13,341 nt of DNA, taken from assembly GCA_031550205.1 (NCBI GenBank), contig JAVBOV010000031.1:1-13341 (forward strand). Reading direction: 5' to 3'. Position numbers and translations under genes: made by a program. The notes below the pieces were generated by a model. The model saw nothing but the letters and a program-made list of their open reading frames with translations. It did no database searches and had not been told where the DNA came from. This document shows positions 12,494-13,341 of this stretch, one piece after another (the stretch's first letter is position 1; every line of letters begins with the position of its first letter). The stretch comes from JAVBOV01 sp031550205. GTDB lineage: Bacteria; Pseudomonadota; Alphaproteobacteria; RF32; CAG-239.

Positions 12494-13327
12494 ATGAAAA
12501 AAATTATCGCCCTTTTGGCTTTTATTGCTTTTACTCACATTTGTCTGGCCAATGAACAAAATCCGCTGGATGATTTTTTAATTTCCAAAGACGCCAAATC
12601 TAAAATGAATGCAAGAGACGCAAAGGAAGGCGCCGGAAAAATACTGGACTCTAAGCCGCAGGCCATTGAAATTGACACCAGAAAACTGCCGAAAAGAACT
12701 TTGCGCAAGCAGCAAAACGTTAAGGAAACCGAGGCCAAAAAACTGGCTTACGGCGAAGCGCCATTCGGGCTTTTATGGGGTGCCTCTATTGCAGAAATTG
12801 AAAACATGGGCGTGAAGCTTGAGCCTTTGGAAAAAAAAGATTACGCCAACAACTTCAACGCCACATTTCTGCCCAAGCCATTGGAAGATTTTGCCTTTGT
12901 TGATCTGACATTTGGCAAACAAAACATGCTGTGGCGTATTAATTCTTATTCTCATGAAATTGGCGACGATGAGGCCGCCTCCAAAGCCATGTTTTTATAC
13001 CGCAAATATTATAAGCTTTTGAAGCAGAAATACGGCAATGTTAAACAATTTTATACGCCGAAAATTACCCGCATTGAAAAGACCGTTGAGGAAGGCGGCA
13101 AAAAGCGCGTGGAAGTGATTGAAACCAAGCACGAGATCGGCAACGACAACTTTCTGGCCGAACTGCAATCAGGAGAAGCCGTGCTCTTTAGCGTTTTTGA
13201 AAATGAAAATGTGGGCGCGGCTTTAAGTGTTAATGTTGATGAGAACGGAAAGTCGAGCATTATTATTGATTATAAAAACCTAAAACTAATTGAAAACCAG
13301 GATAAGAAAACTTTAGATGCTTTATAA
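12494..13327 (+). CDS. Secreted protein of unknown function
   Basis: A 277-residue protein with a clear Sec signal peptide: MKKIIALLAFIAFTHICLA then a likely cut before N20. The mature part begins with a charged, probably disordered stretch (about 25-85, many K, E, D and A), followed by a folded domain opening with GEAPFGLLWGASIAEIE at about 87-103; its GLLWG-x-S segment resembles the short start motif of several periplasmic domains of unknown function. Later come a YRKYYKLLKQKYG helix (about 169-181) and alternating strands to the end. No catalytic motif is visible. The start is ATG 12494, with AGGA seven bases upstream. It is divergent from the tetR operon and shares its control region. The sequence after the stop contains AAGGA, probably the ribosome site of another gene beyond the window. 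Confidence 0.8.
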   Translation: MKKIIALLAFIAFTHICLANEQNPLDDFLISKDAKSKMNARDAKEGAGKILDSKPQAIEIDTRKLPKRTLRKQQNVKETEAKKLAYGEAPFGLLWGASIAEIENMGVKLEPLEKKDYANNFNATFLPKPLEDFAFVDLTFGKQNMLWRINSYSHEIGDDEAASKAMFLYRKYYKLLKQKYGNVKQFYTPKITRIEKTVEEGGKKRVEVIETKHEIGNDNFLAELQSGEAVLFSVFENENVGAALSVNVDENGKSSIIIDYKNLKLIENQDKKTLDAL

Positions 13328-13341
13328 ACAAGGAATTAAGG

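Overview
The window looks like chromosomal sequence from an alphaproteobacterium of moderate-to-low GC. The small DUF2312/GapR protein is an alphaproteobacterial hallmark. A divergent secA and parvulin-type foldase pair, and a DUF465-type small protein ending in a P-x-I-I-A tail, fit the same group. Both 6-phosphofructokinase and pyruvate kinase are present, which suggests a complete Embden-Meyerhof pathway; many alphaproteobacteria lack phosphofructokinase, so a fermentative, possibly host-associated lineage is plausible (inference). No rRNA, tRNA, CRISPR array, transposase or integrase was seen.

Layout. 1-650: an AT-rich segment with two small divergent XRE-type regulators sharing a promoter/operator region, resembling a phage or plasmid switch. 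735-2057: a small three-helix membrane protein and two unrecognised small soluble proteins, separated by short palindromic repeats. 2134-3216: phosphofructokinase on the minus strand. 3357-3569: a DUF465-like protein, then a perfect two-way terminator. 3695-6430: secA on the minus strand, divergent from a secreted PpiC-type foldase (6589-7425); together they cover export of proteins and their periplasmic folding. 7475-8472: a 1-kb stretch without a credible gene, packed with several kinds of palindromic repeats and one candidate structured RNA with its own terminator. 8473-9897: pyruvate kinase on the minus strand, divergent from gapR (9983-10225). 10226-12397: a tightly overlapping four-gene minus-strand operon in the order TetR regulator, HExxH membrane metalloprotease, and two half-size CHR (chromate-transporter family) proteins. 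12451-12465: a perfect palindrome, probably the TetR operator, between that operon and a divergent secreted protein of unknown function (12494-13327).

The best leads for something undescribed are (a) the candidate structured RNA at about 7932-8120 on the minus strand; (b) the TetR / membrane protease / split CHR operon with its divergent secreted protein; (c) the mosaic palindromic repeats with shared ends and exchangeable middles, including a tandem pair whose hairpin stems carry a compensatory base change; and (d) the divergent XRE pair with a near-palindrome lying on a promoter. Several starts are set at the best-supported ATG rather than the longest open frame: XRE at 320, PFK at 3216, PpiC at 6589 and the metalloprotease at 11822.
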